From Thermoanaerobacterium sp. PSU-2 (GTDB lineage: Bacteria > Bacillota > Thermoanaerobacteria > Thermoanaerobacterales > Thermoanaerobacteraceae), in contig NZ_MSQD01000003.1 of the NCBI RefSeq assembly GCF_002102475.1, positions 62,001-126,000 of the forward strand: a stretch of 64,000 nucleotides of DNA, read 5' to 3'. Below the pieces are notes generated by a model. That model was not told where the DNA came from. It was given only the letters and a program-made list of their open reading frames with translations, and did no database searches. Both the position numbers and the translations under genes were made by a program. Below are positions 54,236 to 63,729 of the stretch, piece after piece (the stretch's first letter is position 1; every line of letters begins with the position of its first letter).

Positions 54236-55911
54236 ATATTAAAATCTTTTACTGATTCATTTAACAATTGAGCATAACCGATTAAATCATTTGTGGCTTT
54301 TTCCAGATTAATTATCATCTCATACTCTTCATCAATATTTTTCTCCACAGCACCGGCATTTTGATTAAAACTAGCCGATATTTCTTTTACTATTAACGCA
54401 TCCGACATTATTTTTTTAAGATTTTCCATTACTTTTTTTATGTACTCTTCTAATTCTAAAATATTCTCTTTTGTAATCTTTATATTCATATAAATGTCAT
54501 TAAAATTTTCTTCTGCTTTTTTACTTATGGACAATCCTTTAGCAATTACATTTTTTTCTTTTTCTATTCTGGTATTAGCACTGTAAATTTCATCTAACAC
54601 TTCAGATAAGATAGTCGATGCTTGTACAATAGCATTTTCAGAATCTACGGATAATTTCCTTATTTCATCAGCAACAACCCTAAATCCTCTCCCGTGCTCT
54701 TTAGCTTTTGCAGCCTCAATCGCCGCATTTAACGAAAGCAAGTGGGTCTGTTTTGATATGTTTTTTATGATATCTACGATATCATTAATCTTTTTTGAAT
54801 TTACCACCAATCTTTTAAATAATTCATAAGTATCATGAACACTTAAACTAATTTCTTTCATGTTTTCTGCAACATTTTCGATTGCGCTTAAACCCATCAC
54901 AGCAGTTTCGTTCATGACTTTGGCAGAACTTACTGTTTTATCTACATTTGACATCATCAAATTAGCTGCTGATTCAATCTCAAGAATGTTATTCGCCGTA
55001 TTTTCTATGGCAATCTTCTGTTGCTCAGAGCCTGATGATATTTCTTTCATGCTTTCAAAGATTTCTTTTGTCTTTTCTATTGATTTTGCGGAAACATCTT
55101 TAAAAGTTTCTGCATGTGTATTCAAGCCTTCAATGATTTCGTAAATATTTTGTACTATATCTCTTAAATTAGAAACCATGTAACTTACACTATTTGAAAT
55201 ATTAACTATTTCAAAACTTCCTGTCTTAATATCAGATACTATTTTTAGATCTCCATTTGAAATTTTGCTGAAGACCTTCTGCAATTTAGTTAAAGGCTCT
55301 GTAATTCCTTTAGTTCCAATCATTGATAGTAGAAATGCAAGAATTAACGAAAATAAGCCTATTAATAAAGTTGCATTCCTTATTTCATACACAGGTTTCA
55401 AATAAGCATTTTCACTGACAACAATCACGTATAGCCAATCCTTTTCAATAACGTATCTATAGCTTATTAATACATCATTGTTGTTCAGCTTTGTATGTAC
55501 TAACCCGTTGTTTTTCTTAAACATCTCAGCGATTTGCGATCTACTGATTACATTGCTTTCCTCTCTTTTTAAACTGCCATCCTGCCATCTTATGGAATCA
55601 AATTGTCTATCAAACATGTAAATTTGTGGTTTAAGCCCTCTTGTATTATAAGAAGCTTTTTCGCTTTCAATGACATATTGAAGTTTCGCTCCAAATTCAC
55701 TTGAATTGTACGCTCCTTCTAAAAGTGATATTTGATTTATCATAGTTTTTGTAGAACTTAATAAACTGTTTTGTATGTCATTAACTATGTAATTTTTTGT
55801 AATTGTATATGTAGTAAATCCCACAATTGTTATAGATATTAATACGAGAATTGAAAAAAGAAGTATCATCTTTGTTCTAATTCTAAGACCAGATATACTC
55901 AATTTCTTCAT
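54232..55911 (-). CDS. Methyl-accepting chemotaxis protein
   Basis: The 559-residue receptor has a membrane helix (about residues 13-34) and an extracytoplasmic sensor of about 145 residues, probably a single Cache-type domain. A second helix (about 180-200), HAMP, and a long cytoplasmic signalling hairpin follow, with the tip around [16 protein letters not shown] and NAAIEAAKA. The ATG follows AGGAGAG. It sits between pstS and pstC on the same strand, with no Pho box of its own, so read-through from pstS is the likely source of its mRNA. A phosphate-related ligand, possibly via PstS, is an inference. Confidence 0.92.
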   Translation of the reverse strand: MKKLSISGLRIRTKMILLFSILVLISITIVGFTTYTITKNYIVNDIQNSLLSSTKTMINQISLLEGAYNSSEFGAKLQYVIESEKASYNTRGLKPQIYMFDRQFDSIRWQDGSLKREESNVISRSQIAEMFKKNNGLVHTKLNNNDVLISYRYVIEKDWLYVIVVSENAYLKPVYEIRNATLLIGLFSLILAFLLSMIGTKGITEPLTKLQKVFSKISNGDLKIVSDIKTGSFEIVNISNSVSYMVSNLRDIVQNIYEIIEGLNTHAETFKDVSAKSIEKTKEIFESMKEISSGSEQQKIAIENTANNILEIESAANLMMSNVDKTVSSAKVMNETAVMGLSAIENVAENMKEISLSVHDTYELFKRLVVNSKKINDIVDIIKNISKQTHLLSLNAAIEAAKAKEHGRGFRVVADEIRKLSVDSENAIVQASTILSEVLDEIYSANTRIEKEKNVIAKGLSISKKAEENFNDIYMNIKITKENILELEEYIKKVMENLKKIMSDALIVKEISASFNQNAGAVEKNIDEEYEMIINLEKATNDLIGYAQLLNESVKDFNI

Positions 55912-55928
55912 CTATTTCTCTCCTAAAC

Positions 55929-55958
55929 ATAAGAGCCAGTATAAATACCAGCTCTTAT
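55929..55958 (-). terminator. Hairpin between pstS and the chemoreceptor gene
   Basis: A 14-bp stem with two G-U pairs (55929-55942 with 55945-55958) follows the pstS stop. It lacks a good T tract, so it may act as a partial terminator or an mRNA-stabilising element that keeps pstS expression above that of downstream genes. Confidence 0.5.
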
Positions 55959-55987
55959 AAAATATATTTTGTATTCTGTTTTTTTGC

Positions 55988-56881
55988 CTATTTTAAAGTT
56001 ACTTTCATGTCATTTATGTTTATAAAGCCAAGCTTCTCTGCAGGCCCTTTCTGTACTTCGTCAGACATCATAAAGTCTAAGAATGCCTTCACAACGCCTT
56101 TAGGCTCGCCTTTTGTGTACATGTGCTCATATGATGCGATTGGATATGTGCCATTTATAACATTTTCTTTTGTTGGCTCAACACCATTGTACTTAAGAGC
56201 TTTTACAGAATCATCAAGATAAGAGAATGCAAGATAGCTTATTGCACCTTTCTTTTCCGCCACCGTCTTTCTAACAGTACCTGAAGCATCTTCTGTCAAT
56301 GCCAATCCCTGTACTTCATCTTGTCCACCTAACACGATCTTCTTAAAAGTTGCTCTTGTACCTGAGCTTGTTGGCCTATTTACCACGATTATCGGCTCAT
56401 CTGGGCCTCCAACTTCTTTCCAATTTTTTATCTTACCTGTAAAGATATCAACCAATTGCTGCTGCGTCAGATTATCTACTGTCACGTCTTTATTAACAAC
56501 AACAGCAAACCCTACAACGGCTACTTTATGATCTACCAATGATTTTGCATCAATACCTGATTTTTCTTCTGCATATATGTCTGAATCACCTATGTCCGCT
56601 GCACCTTGCGCTACCTGTGTCAAACCGGTACCACTTCCACCGCCTTGTACATTAATAGTAGCATTAGGATATTTTTGATTGAATAATGTTGCTGCTTGCT
56701 CTACTAAAGGCTGTAAAGCTGTAGAACCGACTGCTGTTGCAGTACCAGAAATATCTTGACTGCTATTTGATTGATTAGATGATCCAGAATTATTAGTATT
56801 TGGACCACATGCAGAAAATAAAAACACGCTTAAAACCATCAATACAGACAATAGAACTTTTGCTATTTTACTCTTTGACAT
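55988..56881 (-). CDS. pstS: Phosphate-binding lipoprotein PstS
   Basis: The 297-residue lipoprotein has a signal peptide with lipobox FSACG (Cys near residue 25), a Ser/Asn-rich linker, and a type II solute-binding domain. Phosphate contacts are visible in GSTALQPL and GGSGTGLTQVAQGAADIG, with TSSGTR further on. It captures phosphate for PstCAB. It has a strong Pho promoter and precedes the chemoreceptor gene. Confidence 0.95.
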   Translation of the reverse strand: MSKSKIAKVLLSVLMVLSVFLFSACGPNTNNSGSSNQSNSSQDISGTATAVGSTALQPLVEQAATLFNQKYPNATINVQGGGSGTGLTQVAQGAADIGDSDIYAEEKSGIDAKSLVDHKVAVVGFAVVVNKDVTVDNLTQQQLVDIFTGKIKNWKEVGGPDEPIIVVNRPTSSGTRATFKKIVLGGQDEVQGLALTEDASGTVRKTVAEKKGAISYLAFSYLDDSVKALKYNGVEPTKENVINGTYPIASYEHMYTKGEPKGVVKAFLDFMMSDEVQKGPAEKLGFININDMKVTLK

Positions 56882-56912
56882 AATTGCACCTCCGTATTTT
56901 TTTTACAAGTTT

Positions 56913-56966
56913 AGTATAACAGTCTATTGTAAAGCCTGTATTAAGCTTGTGTTAAAATCATGTAAA
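56913..56966 (-). promoter_or_regulatory. pstS promoter with PhoP boxes
   Basis: On the minus strand TATACT (56913-56918) lies downstream of TTTACA, TTAATA, TTAACA and TTTACA at 56928-56933, 56939-56944, 56950-56955 and 56961-56966, an exact 11-bp period. A fifth weaker box is near 56971. Confidence 0.75.
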
Positions 56967-56974
56967 ATCATGTA

Positions 56975-58336
56975 CTATTTTTGTTCTTTAGGTAAAACAA
57001 TGGTAAATTTTGTGCCTTTGCCGACTTCACTTTCTACAGTAATACTGCCTTTCATTGATTCTACAATGTGTTTTACAATTGCAAGGCCAAGTCCAGTACC
57101 ACCTAATTTTCTCGATCTTCCTTTATCAACCCGATAAAACCTTTCAAAGAGCCTCGGTATATTTTCCTTTGATATGCCTATACCACTGTCTTCTACTTCT
57201 ATTACGATATTGTTTTCCATATCGGCTGTGGTGACTTTCACATATCCACCTTCAGGAGTATACTTTATTCCATTGTCAATAAGATTGATGATCATCTGTC
57301 TAAGTCTATCCTTACTGGTCTTGATCACAACATCCTTGCAGTTTAAATCTTTTATAAGCTTTATATTTTTATCTTCAGCAGTTTTTTCCATGATGTAAAA
57401 AATTTCATTGATTTCTTCATCAATTGCAATATCCTCTTTTACAAAACCTTCCTTCAAATTTTCTATCTCAGAAAGCGTCAAAATATCATTTATTAGCCTC
57501 GTAAGTCTTTCAGCTTCAAACTCGATGATCTCTAAAAACCTGTCCCTTCTCTCAACATTATCAATTGCACCTTCCCTCAATGTCTCAATAAAACCTCTTA
57601 TAGAAGTAAGTGGCGTCCTTAACTCATGTGATACATTTGCCACAAAATCGCTTCTGATTTTTTCTAACTTTCTGATTTCCGTTATATCATTTATTATGAC
57701 AACAAATCCTAATTTTTTATGCGTGACTTGATGAACGATTGGACTGGAGTATATTTTTAGATGTTTGTTAAATGTGTCAATCTCAAAGTTATCTATATTA
57801 TATCCCTTGTCTTTTATGATTTTTTCCAAAACATCGTGAAATTTCGAATTTCTAACGACATCCAATATGTGTTTTCCAACTGCATAATTATCCTTGATGC
57901 CAAGCATTGTTCGAGCTGAATCGTTTATAAGCAAAATTCTTTCATTTTCATCAAAAGCTACGACGCCATTTACTAAACTTCTTAAAATAGCTTCCAACTT
58001 TGCATTTCTATCGTACAACTCGTCTATCGTCTCTTGAAGCTTGTCCGACATGGTATTTATGGCAAATGATAATTGACCAATCTCATCGATTGATTTTATC
58101 TCAATTCTGTGTTCGTAATTGCCCTTCGTTATCTCTTTAGCAACATCGGTAATCTCATTGATAGGCTGAACAATACCTTTTATTAGCCTGTAACCAAAAA
58201 AATTGCTGACAATCAGCCCAAAAAGTATCCCGATTATGAGCCTTATCATTGACACTTTTCCAATAAAAAAAAATGATGTTGCCAAGATGCCTAAAAAGCT
58301 TATGATAAAATAGCTGTAGTACAGTTTTTTAAACAT
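56975..58336 (-). CDS. phoR: Phosphate regulon sensor histidine kinase PhoR
   Basis: The 453-residue kinase has two N-terminal membrane helices with almost no extracytoplasmic loop, then HAMP, a PAS domain (VVAFDENERILLINDSA), the H-box ANVSHELRTPLTSIRGF, and an ATPase domain with NGIKYTPEGG and GTGLGLAIVKHI. A short sensor loop fits PhoR proteins that sense through Pst and PhoU. The ATG at 58336 follows AGGTGA and overlaps the phoP stop by 8 bp. Confidence 0.92.
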   Translation of the reverse strand: MFKKLYYSYFIISFLGILATSFFFIGKVSMIRLIIGILFGLIVSNFFGYRLIKGIVQPINEITDVAKEITKGNYEHRIEIKSIDEIGQLSFAINTMSDKLQETIDELYDRNAKLEAILRSLVNGVVAFDENERILLINDSARTMLGIKDNYAVGKHILDVVRNSKFHDVLEKIIKDKGYNIDNFEIDTFNKHLKIYSSPIVHQVTHKKLGFVVIINDITEIRKLEKIRSDFVANVSHELRTPLTSIRGFIETLREGAIDNVERRDRFLEIIEFEAERLTRLINDILTLSEIENLKEGFVKEDIAIDEEINEIFYIMEKTAEDKNIKLIKDLNCKDVVIKTSKDRLRQMIINLIDNGIKYTPEGGYVKVTTADMENNIVIEVEDSGIGISKENIPRLFERFYRVDKGRSRKLGGTGLGLAIVKHIVESMKGSITVESEVGKGTKFTIVLPKEQK

Positions 58337-59036
58337 CACTTTCACCTATATCCTTTAATTTGTACCCAATCCCACGTACCGTTTCAATGTATACTGGAAG
58401 TTTATCATCATCTTCTATCTTTTTTCTCAAATGTCGTATGTGGACATCCACAGTTCTTGTTTCGCCAGCGTATTCATATCCCCATACCTTGTCCAACAAA
58501 TAATCTCGAGTCAAAACTTTGCCTCGATTTTTTGATAAAAGTTTTAAAAGCTCAAACTCTTTTAAAGTGAGATCAAGCAATTCATTACCTTTATAAACCA
58601 AATGTTTTTCAGTATCTATCGTGATATCTCCAAACTTGATGATCTCATTGCCCTCAGACTCATTTTTGGATCTTCTTAGCACTACTTTAATCCTTGCCAA
58701 CAGCTCTCTTATACTGAAAGGCTTTGTAATGTAGTCATCTGCCCCAAGTTCCAATCCTAATATCTTGTCTACTTCTTCGCTCTTTGCAGTCAGCATAATT
58801 ATAGGGATGTTTTTAAGATGTTCATCTGATTTTAACTTCTTACATACATCTATGCCATCTATATCGGGAAGCATCAAATCTAAAAGAATCAGATCGGGGT
58901 TTGTCTCTTTGCATTTTTCAAGGCCATCTTTGCCATTATCTGTTAAAACAACATTATATCCTTGTGCTTCTAAATTGTACCTTAGCAACTCTAAAATATG
59001 GGCTTCATCTTCAATAACAAGAATTGTATGTGCCAA
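58329..59036 (-). CDS. phoP: Phosphate regulon response regulator PhoP/PhoB
   Basis: The 235-residue regulator has a receiver domain (IEDE acidic pair, Asp in ILLDLMLPD, Lys in DDYITKPF) and an OmpR-type winged helix ending TVRGIGYKL. The TTG at 59036 follows AGGAGGTG; an ATG 63 nt upstream would overlap nrdR. Its position before phoR and the pst genes, plus 11-bp box arrays, identify it as the phosphate regulator. Confidence 0.92.
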   Translation of the reverse strand: MAHTILVIEDEAHILELLRYNLEAQGYNVVLTDNGKDGLEKCKETNPDLILLDLMLPDIDGIDVCKKLKSDEHLKNIPIIMLTAKSEEVDKILGLELGADDYITKPFSIRELLARIKVVLRRSKNESEGNEIIKFGDITIDTEKHLVYKGNELLDLTLKEFELLKLLSKNRGKVLTRDYLLDKVWGYEYAGETRTVDVHIRHLRKKIEDDDKLPVYIETVRGIGYKLKDIGESDV

Positions 59037-59076
59037 AATTGCACCTCCTAAGTACATCATGTACAAAAATAGAGCT

Positions 59077-59544
59077 TCATTTCTTCTCCTCGGTATCATT
59101 CAGCAATTTTTTTAGCTCGTCCATAAAAGTGTTTATGTCTTTAAATTGTCTGTAAACAGATGCAAATCTTACATACGCCACTTCGTCAACATTTTTAAGC
59201 TTTTCCATCACCATCTCTCCAATTTTAGCAGACGTGATTTCCTTTTCATAAGAATTGTAAATATCTCTTTCTATTTCATCTGTCAGCTCTTCTAATTTTT
59301 GAATGGGAACTGGTCTTTTTTCACAAGCCTTTATCATGCCTCTTAGTATTTTATCCCTGTCATAAGACTCTCTGCTTAAATCTTTCTTTATTACCAAAAT
59401 TGGAACTTGCTCGACTTTTTCATAAGTGGTAAACCTTTTGCCGCAATTTATACATTCTCGCCTTCTCCTTATTGAAGTAGAATCATCGGTAGGTCGAGAA
59501 TCAATCACTTTAGAATCTAAATAACCGCAAAAAGGACATTTCAA
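59077..59544 (-). CDS. nrdR: Transcriptional regulator NrdR
   Basis: The 155-residue repressor of ribonucleotide reductase genes has an N-terminal zinc ribbon ([15 protein letters not shown], then [12 protein letters not shown]) and an ATP-cone domain (about 48-138) that senses ATP/dATP. The length is as expected. It has a strong promoter overlapping the end of the ymxH-type gene. It may be co-transcribed with phoP, 40 bp downstream. Confidence 0.96.
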   Translation of the reverse strand: MKCPFCGYLDSKVIDSRPTDDSTSIRRRRECINCGKRFTTYEKVEQVPILVIKKDLSRESYDRDKILRGMIKACEKRPVPIQKLEELTDEIERDIYNSYEKEITSAKIGEMVMEKLKNVDEVAYVRFASVYRQFKDINTFMDELKKLLNDTEEKK

Positions 59545-59607
59545 ACATTATCATTCCTTTCGTCACAACCGATCAAAAAACTTTCTTCATCGACAATTGC
59601 TAATAAA

Positions 59608-59636
59608 ATTATAATAAAATTGATGTAAATAGTCAA
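59608..59636 (-). promoter_or_regulatory. nrdR promoter
   Basis: TTGACT (59631-59636) and TATAAT (59608-59613) are 17 bp apart on the minus strand. The -35 overlaps the stop codon of the upstream gene. Confidence 0.7.
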
Positions 59637-59884
59637 ACTTGTGTTACATCTTCATTAATATCAATTAGTATAACATCTTCTCCTATTTTTTTTACAGATT
59701 GCCATGGTATATACAAGTCCTGATCCTTTGCAAAAAGTCTAAATCCTTTTGTCTCGCCTGGTATTATAAATCCGTCTACTTTGCCTTCCTCCAAGTTTAC
59801 TTCTATGTCAATTATGTTGCCAAGTCTTTTCCCTGTTTTTACGTCAATTACGTCTTTGTCTCTTAAATCTGATGTCTTAAACAT
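59633..59884 (-). CDS. YlmC/YmxH family PRC-barrel protein
   Basis: The 83-residue protein is a single PRC-barrel: a beta-rich domain with DVIDVKTGKRLGNIIDIEV and FIIPG. This small family is conserved beside sigG or nrdR in spore-forming Clostridia and annotated as a sporulation protein of YlmC/YmxH type. Its exact job is unknown. It lies between sigG and nrdR. Confidence 0.88.
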   Translation of the reverse strand: MFKTSDLRDKDVIDVKTGKRLGNIIDIEVNLEEGKVDGFIIPGETKGFRLFAKDQDLYIPWQSVKKIGEDVILIDINEDVTQV

Positions 59885-59953
59885 TCCGATTCCCCCTTAA
59901 AATCTTTATACTAAAAATATATGCAGTTATTTTTATCAAATTACAATAGAAAA

Positions 59954-59971
59954 ACTTGCCATAAGGCAAGT
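59954..59971 (-). terminator. sigG terminator
   Basis: A 7-bp stem ACTTGCC/GGCAAGT with an ATAA loop overlaps the sigG stop and is followed by a T-rich stretch on the minus strand. Confidence 0.65.
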
Positions 59972-60741
59972 CATATATATTTTCTCATGTGGGATAATGC
60001 TGATTTTTCAAGTCTTGACACTTGAGCTTGTGATATACCAATCTCTTTCGCAACCTCCATTTGAGTTTTCCCTTCAAAGAAGCGCATCGTCAATATCATC
60101 TTTTCTCTGTCGTTTAATTTCTTTATCGCCTCCTTTAATGCTATTTGTTCCAACCATACTTCATCTACGTTTTTTTCATCGCCAATCTGGTCCATCACGT
60201 ATATTGCATCTCCACCATCATGGTATATTGGTTCAAAAAGTGACACAGGATCTTGTATGGCATCAAGTGCAAAAACCACTTCTTCTCTCGGTATGTTCAA
60301 TTCTTTCGCTATATCGCCAACAGTAGGTTCTTTTGAATTTTCATTGACAAGTTTATCTCTTACTTGCAAAGCCTTATATGCCACATCTCGTAATGATCTG
60401 CTAACCCTAATAGAATTGTTATCTCTTAAATACCGTCTGATCTCTCCAATGATCATTGGCACTGCATACGTTGAAAATTTCACGTTCTGATTTAAATCAA
60501 AATTATCTATCGCCTTAATCAAGCCTATACAGCCAACTTGAAACAAATCATCTACATACTCGCCGCGATTGTTAAATCTTTGTATAACGCTCAACACAAG
60601 TCTTAAATTTCCATTTATGAATTCTTCTCTGGCGCTTTTATCGCCGTTTTTCATTCTTAAAAGCAGTTCCTTTTGCTTAGCTCCTTTTAGTACAGGTAAC
60701 TTGGAAGTATTTACTCCGCAGATCTCTACTTTATTATTCAT
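59971..60741 (-). CDS. sigG: RNA polymerase sporulation sigma factor SigG
   Basis: The 256-residue sigma-70 family protein has region 2 (DLFQVGCIGLIKAIDNFD) and region 4 with the helix-turn-helix KEIGISQAQVSRLEK. It directs late forespore genes. The ATG at 60741 follows GGAGG. A promoter matching the sigma-F/sigma-G consensus lies just upstream, so it can be read by sigma-F and itself. Confidence 0.95.
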   Translation of the reverse strand: MNNKVEICGVNTSKLPVLKGAKQKELLLRMKNGDKSAREEFINGNLRLVLSVIQRFNNRGEYVDDLFQVGCIGLIKAIDNFDLNQNVKFSTYAVPMIIGEIRRYLRDNNSIRVSRSLRDVAYKALQVRDKLVNENSKEPTVGDIAKELNIPREEVVFALDAIQDPVSLFEPIYHDGGDAIYVMDQIGDEKNVDEVWLEQIALKEAIKKLNDREKMILTMRFFEGKTQMEVAKEIGISQAQVSRLEKSALSHMRKYI

Positions 60742-60774
60742 ATGCCCATCCTCCAAATGTATTGGTTAATTTTA

Positions 60775-60803
60775 AGTATTACCTGCGGAGCAAATTTTAT
60801 TCA
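60775..60803 (-). promoter_or_regulatory. Sigma-F/sigma-G-type promoter of sigG
   Basis: The minus strand has TGAATA (60798-60803), a 14-bp spacer, then GGTAATACT (60775-60783). The latter fits GGNNANAMT at every position. Confidence 0.6.
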
Positions 60804-60806
60804 ATT

Positions 60807-61532
60807 TTAAACTAATCTATTTATTTCTTTTTTGAGTCTTTTTAATATCCTTTTTTCTAATCTTGAAATGTATGACTGCGATATGCCTAATAGGTCGGCT
60901 ACTTCCTTTTGAGTCATTTCTGTTCCACCGCTAAGTCCAAACCTCAATCCTATAATCCTTTTTTCTCTATCAGATAGCTTTTTCAATGCATTTTTCAACA
61001 ACTGTTTGTCAACTTCGTCTTCAATGATTTTATACACCAGCTCATTGTCTGTGCCTAAAATATCTGAAAGAAGAAGCTCATTCCCATCCCAATCAATATT
61101 CAGTGGTTCATCAAACGAAACCTCCATTCTGGTCTTGCTATTCCTCCTTAAATACATGAGTATCTCATTTTCTATGCATCTTGATGCATAAGTAGCCAGC
61201 TTTATCTTTTTGCGCGGATTGAACGTATTTATTGATTTAATAAGCCCAATGGTTCCTATAGAAATAAGATCTTCTATGCCTACTCCAGTATTCTCGAATT
61301 TCTTTGCTATATAGACTACGAGCCGCAAATTCCTCTCGATTAACATTGACTTAGCTTCATTATCACCTGATTCCATTTTTGCTATCAAAAACATTTCTTC
61401 TTCTGCCGAAAGAGGAGGAGGCAAAGCCTCACTGCCACCAACATAAAAGATCGAGTCTCGAATTTTCAGTTTTGTCAATACTTTTAGTATTGCCAACTGA
61501 ATAGTTACTTTCACCTTTGTCTTAATATTCAC
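60807..61532 (-). CDS. sigE: RNA polymerase sporulation sigma factor SigE (pro-sigma-E)
   Basis: The 241-residue protein carries an N-terminal pro-sequence of about 27 residues, ending near the conserved [14 protein letters not shown], which SpoIIGA cleaves. Region 2 shows [17 protein letters not shown]; region 4 shows [14 protein letters not shown]. It directs mother-cell gene expression. The GTG follows GGAGGG. It is 15 bp after spoIIGA. Confidence 0.96.
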   Translation of the reverse strand: MNIKTKVKVTIQLAILKVLTKLKIRDSIFYVGGSEALPPPLSAEEEMFLIAKMESGDNEAKSMLIERNLRLVVYIAKKFENTGVGIEDLISIGTIGLIKSINTFNPRKKIKLATYASRCIENEILMYLRRNSKTRMEVSFDEPLNIDWDGNELLLSDILGTDNELVYKIIEDEVDKQLLKNALKKLSDREKRIIGLRFGLSGGTEMTQKEVADLLGISQSYISRLEKRILKRLKKEINRLV

Positions 61533-61547
61533 CGCATCATCCCTCCA

Positions 61548-62390
61548 TCAATTTAGCAATTCTGTACCTATAAGTGCTTCATAATCTGAAGTCTCATTTA
61601 ACTTTTTAAAATATATTCCCACAATCGCATTTTTTTGCGATTTTCTATATCCCTCAACCACCAAATTGTCAGGTATAAATCCTATCAAAATCCCGCTGTC
61701 GTTTCCAATAGAATTAAAAGGCACTAACCTCAACCTTTTAAGCCATTTATCATCATCTACTGCTTTAGTCATTTCAAATATAGATTCATTTCCCATAGAA
61801 TCAAATACATTTTTTAATTTTTCTGGCAACAATTCTTTTACAGCATCATATTCTACTATTGCAACAGGATAATTAGAAATAGGATCATGTAGCGTATTGC
61901 CTGTATCTAATATCGCCTTTACATCTCTTACTTTATTATCCATTTCTATATGCAGCTTATACAAAATATTGCTTTCTATATTCTTTTTTGATATGTATCC
62001 CCAACCAATATAAGTTAAAAGTATTGCGAAAAATAGTGCTGCTATTATGATCTGTCTAATGTCTATATTCACGACGTAAATCAATGCAAAAGCCGTTCCA
62101 CCTATTATAAATGAAACCAGATAAAAAATGCTTAAGACTCTTATAAATTCATGAAATCTATTAAACCCAAATGCAATTGCCACCATTAAAATAGATATTA
62201 TTATTTTAAATGTAAGTGAATAAATTATATTAGGCAAAGAAAAAAATATTAGAATTACATACAAAGCGCCTAAAGCGGACGAGAAAATTAACTTTGCATT
62301 ATTAGTATTCGATCTGGAAAATCTTTTAGTCAAATATAAAATTATATAATTTATGATCAAGTTTTCGATAAAAATTACATCGGCGTACAC
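61548..62390 (-). CDS. spoIIGA: Sigma-E processing peptidase SpoIIGA
   Basis: The 280-residue membrane aspartic protease has five N-terminal helices (to about residue 140) and a cytoplasmic protease domain with KAILDTGNTLHDP, the Asp-Thr-Gly site. It activates pro-sigma-E. The GTG at 62390 follows GGAG; a TTG 15 nt upstream lacks a ribosome site. A TATAAT at 62461-62466 (minus strand) with no good -35 would fit a Spo0A-activated promoter. Confidence 0.93.
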   Translation of the reverse strand: MYADVIFIENLIINYIILYLTKRFSRSNTNNAKLIFSSALGALYVILIFFSLPNIIYSLTFKIIISILMVAIAFGFNRFHEFIRVLSIFYLVSFIIGGTAFALIYVVNIDIRQIIIAALFFAILLTYIGWGYISKKNIESNILYKLHIEMDNKVRDVKAILDTGNTLHDPISNYPVAIVEYDAVKELLPEKLKNVFDSMGNESIFEMTKAVDDDKWLKRLRLVPFNSIGNDSGILIGFIPDNLVVEGYRKSQKNAIVGIYFKKLNETSDYEALIGTELLN

Positions 62391-62583
62391 TCCTATCAGC
62401 TCCAAATAACTTTAAAAACTACCTAAACTATGTATATTCATTCCGCAATCCTTTATTCCTATTATAATAAAAAAATATCGATAAAATTGTTATAATTTGG
62501 CACTAAATTTTCTCTATTATCAATATTTTTTTAAAGAATTTTATACATTAATGTTAATTAATGTAGTTAAAAAGGCATTAAAA

Positions 62584-62617
62584 AAACACCCTAATTAAAA
62601 CATTAATTAAGGTGTTT
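62584..62617 (-). terminator. ftsZ terminator
   Basis: A 15-bp stem with one mismatch (62584-62598 with 62603-62617) follows the ftsZ stop, with T7 on the minus strand. A separate 8-bp dyad (ACATTAAT/ATTAATGT, 62545-62564) of unknown role lies beyond it. Confidence 0.8.
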
Positions 62618-62623
62618 CTATTT

Positions 62624-63712
62624 TTACTTTCTACCTCTTCTTAAGAAAGTAGGAATGTCAAGGTCGTCATTGTCAAACTTTATGACCTCGTTTATGTCTT
62701 TAACTTCGCTTTGTTTTATAATTTCTTTTTCTATTTTCGGTTTCTTTTCAGAATCAAACCTCTTTTCAAACCCTGTTGCGATTACCGTAATCCTAATCTG
62801 ATCCTCTAAACTTTCATCAATGACTGCGCCAAATATGATATTTGCATCAGGATCCGCTGTTTCATATATGTAGTTAGCCGCTTCGTTAACCTCAAATATG
62901 CTTAAGTTAGTTCCACCGGCTATATTTAACAATATCCCTCTTGCACCTTCTATCGACGTCTCCAAAAGTGGACTTTGAACCGCTTGCTTTGCCGCTTCGG
63001 TGGCTTTATTTTCACCAGATGCTATTCCTATACCCATGTGTGCAAGACCTGTTTCCATCATTATGGTCTTAACATCAGCAAAATCAACATTGACAAGACC
63101 TGGGACAGCAATTAGGTCAGAAATACCTTGGACACCTTGCCTTAAGACATCATCTGCAATTTTAAACGCATCTAACATTGATGTCTTCTTCTCTGCCACC
63201 TGTAACAGCCTATCATTTGGAATCGTGACAAGTGCGTCTACGTGTTTTTTAAGCTCACTTATTCCCATTTCAGCGTGTGTCATTCTTTTTTTCCCTTCAA
63301 AAGTAAACGGCTTTGTGACAACTCCAACAGTCAAAATGCCTAATTGTTTAGTTATTTCAGCTACTACAGGAGCAGCGCCTGTACCTGTGCCGCCACCCAT
63401 ACCTGCAGTAATAAATACCATATCAGCACCGCTTATAATCTTTTCAATCTCGTCTTTTGTCTCTTCCGCTGCTTTTTTGCCAATTTCAGGATTTGCGCCT
63501 GCCCCAAGGCCTTTTGTCAGTTTGTCGCCAATCTGTATTTTTGTCTCAGCTTTTGACATGTAAAGTGCTTGCTTGTCCGTATTGATTGCAATGAATTCCA
63601 CACCTTTAAGTCCTGCCTCAATCATTCTGTTTACAGCATTCCCACCGCCACCACCGACGCCAATAACTTTAATATTTGCAAACTGCTCCATATCTGTTTC
63701 AATACCTATCAT
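62624..63712 (-). CDS. ftsZ: Cell division protein FtsZ
   Basis: The 362-residue tubulin homologue has [14 protein letters not shown], the GTP signature [12 protein letters not shown], and the T7-type loop [10 protein letters not shown] variable linker leads to the C-terminal [11 protein letters not shown], the conserved tail that binds FtsA and other partners. It follows ftsA by 17 bp and has a terminator. Confidence 0.97.
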   Translation of the reverse strand: MIGIETDMEQFANIKVIGVGGGGGNAVNRMIEAGLKGVEFIAINTDKQALYMSKAETKIQIGDKLTKGLGAGANPEIGKKAAEETKDEIEKIISGADMVFITAGMGGGTGTGAAPVVAEITKQLGILTVGVVTKPFTFEGKKRMTHAEMGISELKKHVDALVTIPNDRLLQVAEKKTSMLDAFKIADDVLRQGVQGISDLIAVPGLVNVDFADVKTIMMETGLAHMGIGIASGENKATEAAKQAVQSPLLETSIEGARGILLNIAGGTNLSIFEVNEAANYIYETADPDANIIFGAVIDESLEDQIRITVIATGFEKRFDSEKKPKIEKEIIKQSEVKDINEVIKFDNDDLDIPTFLRRGRK

Positions 63713-63729
63713 ATAAGACCCTCCTCATA

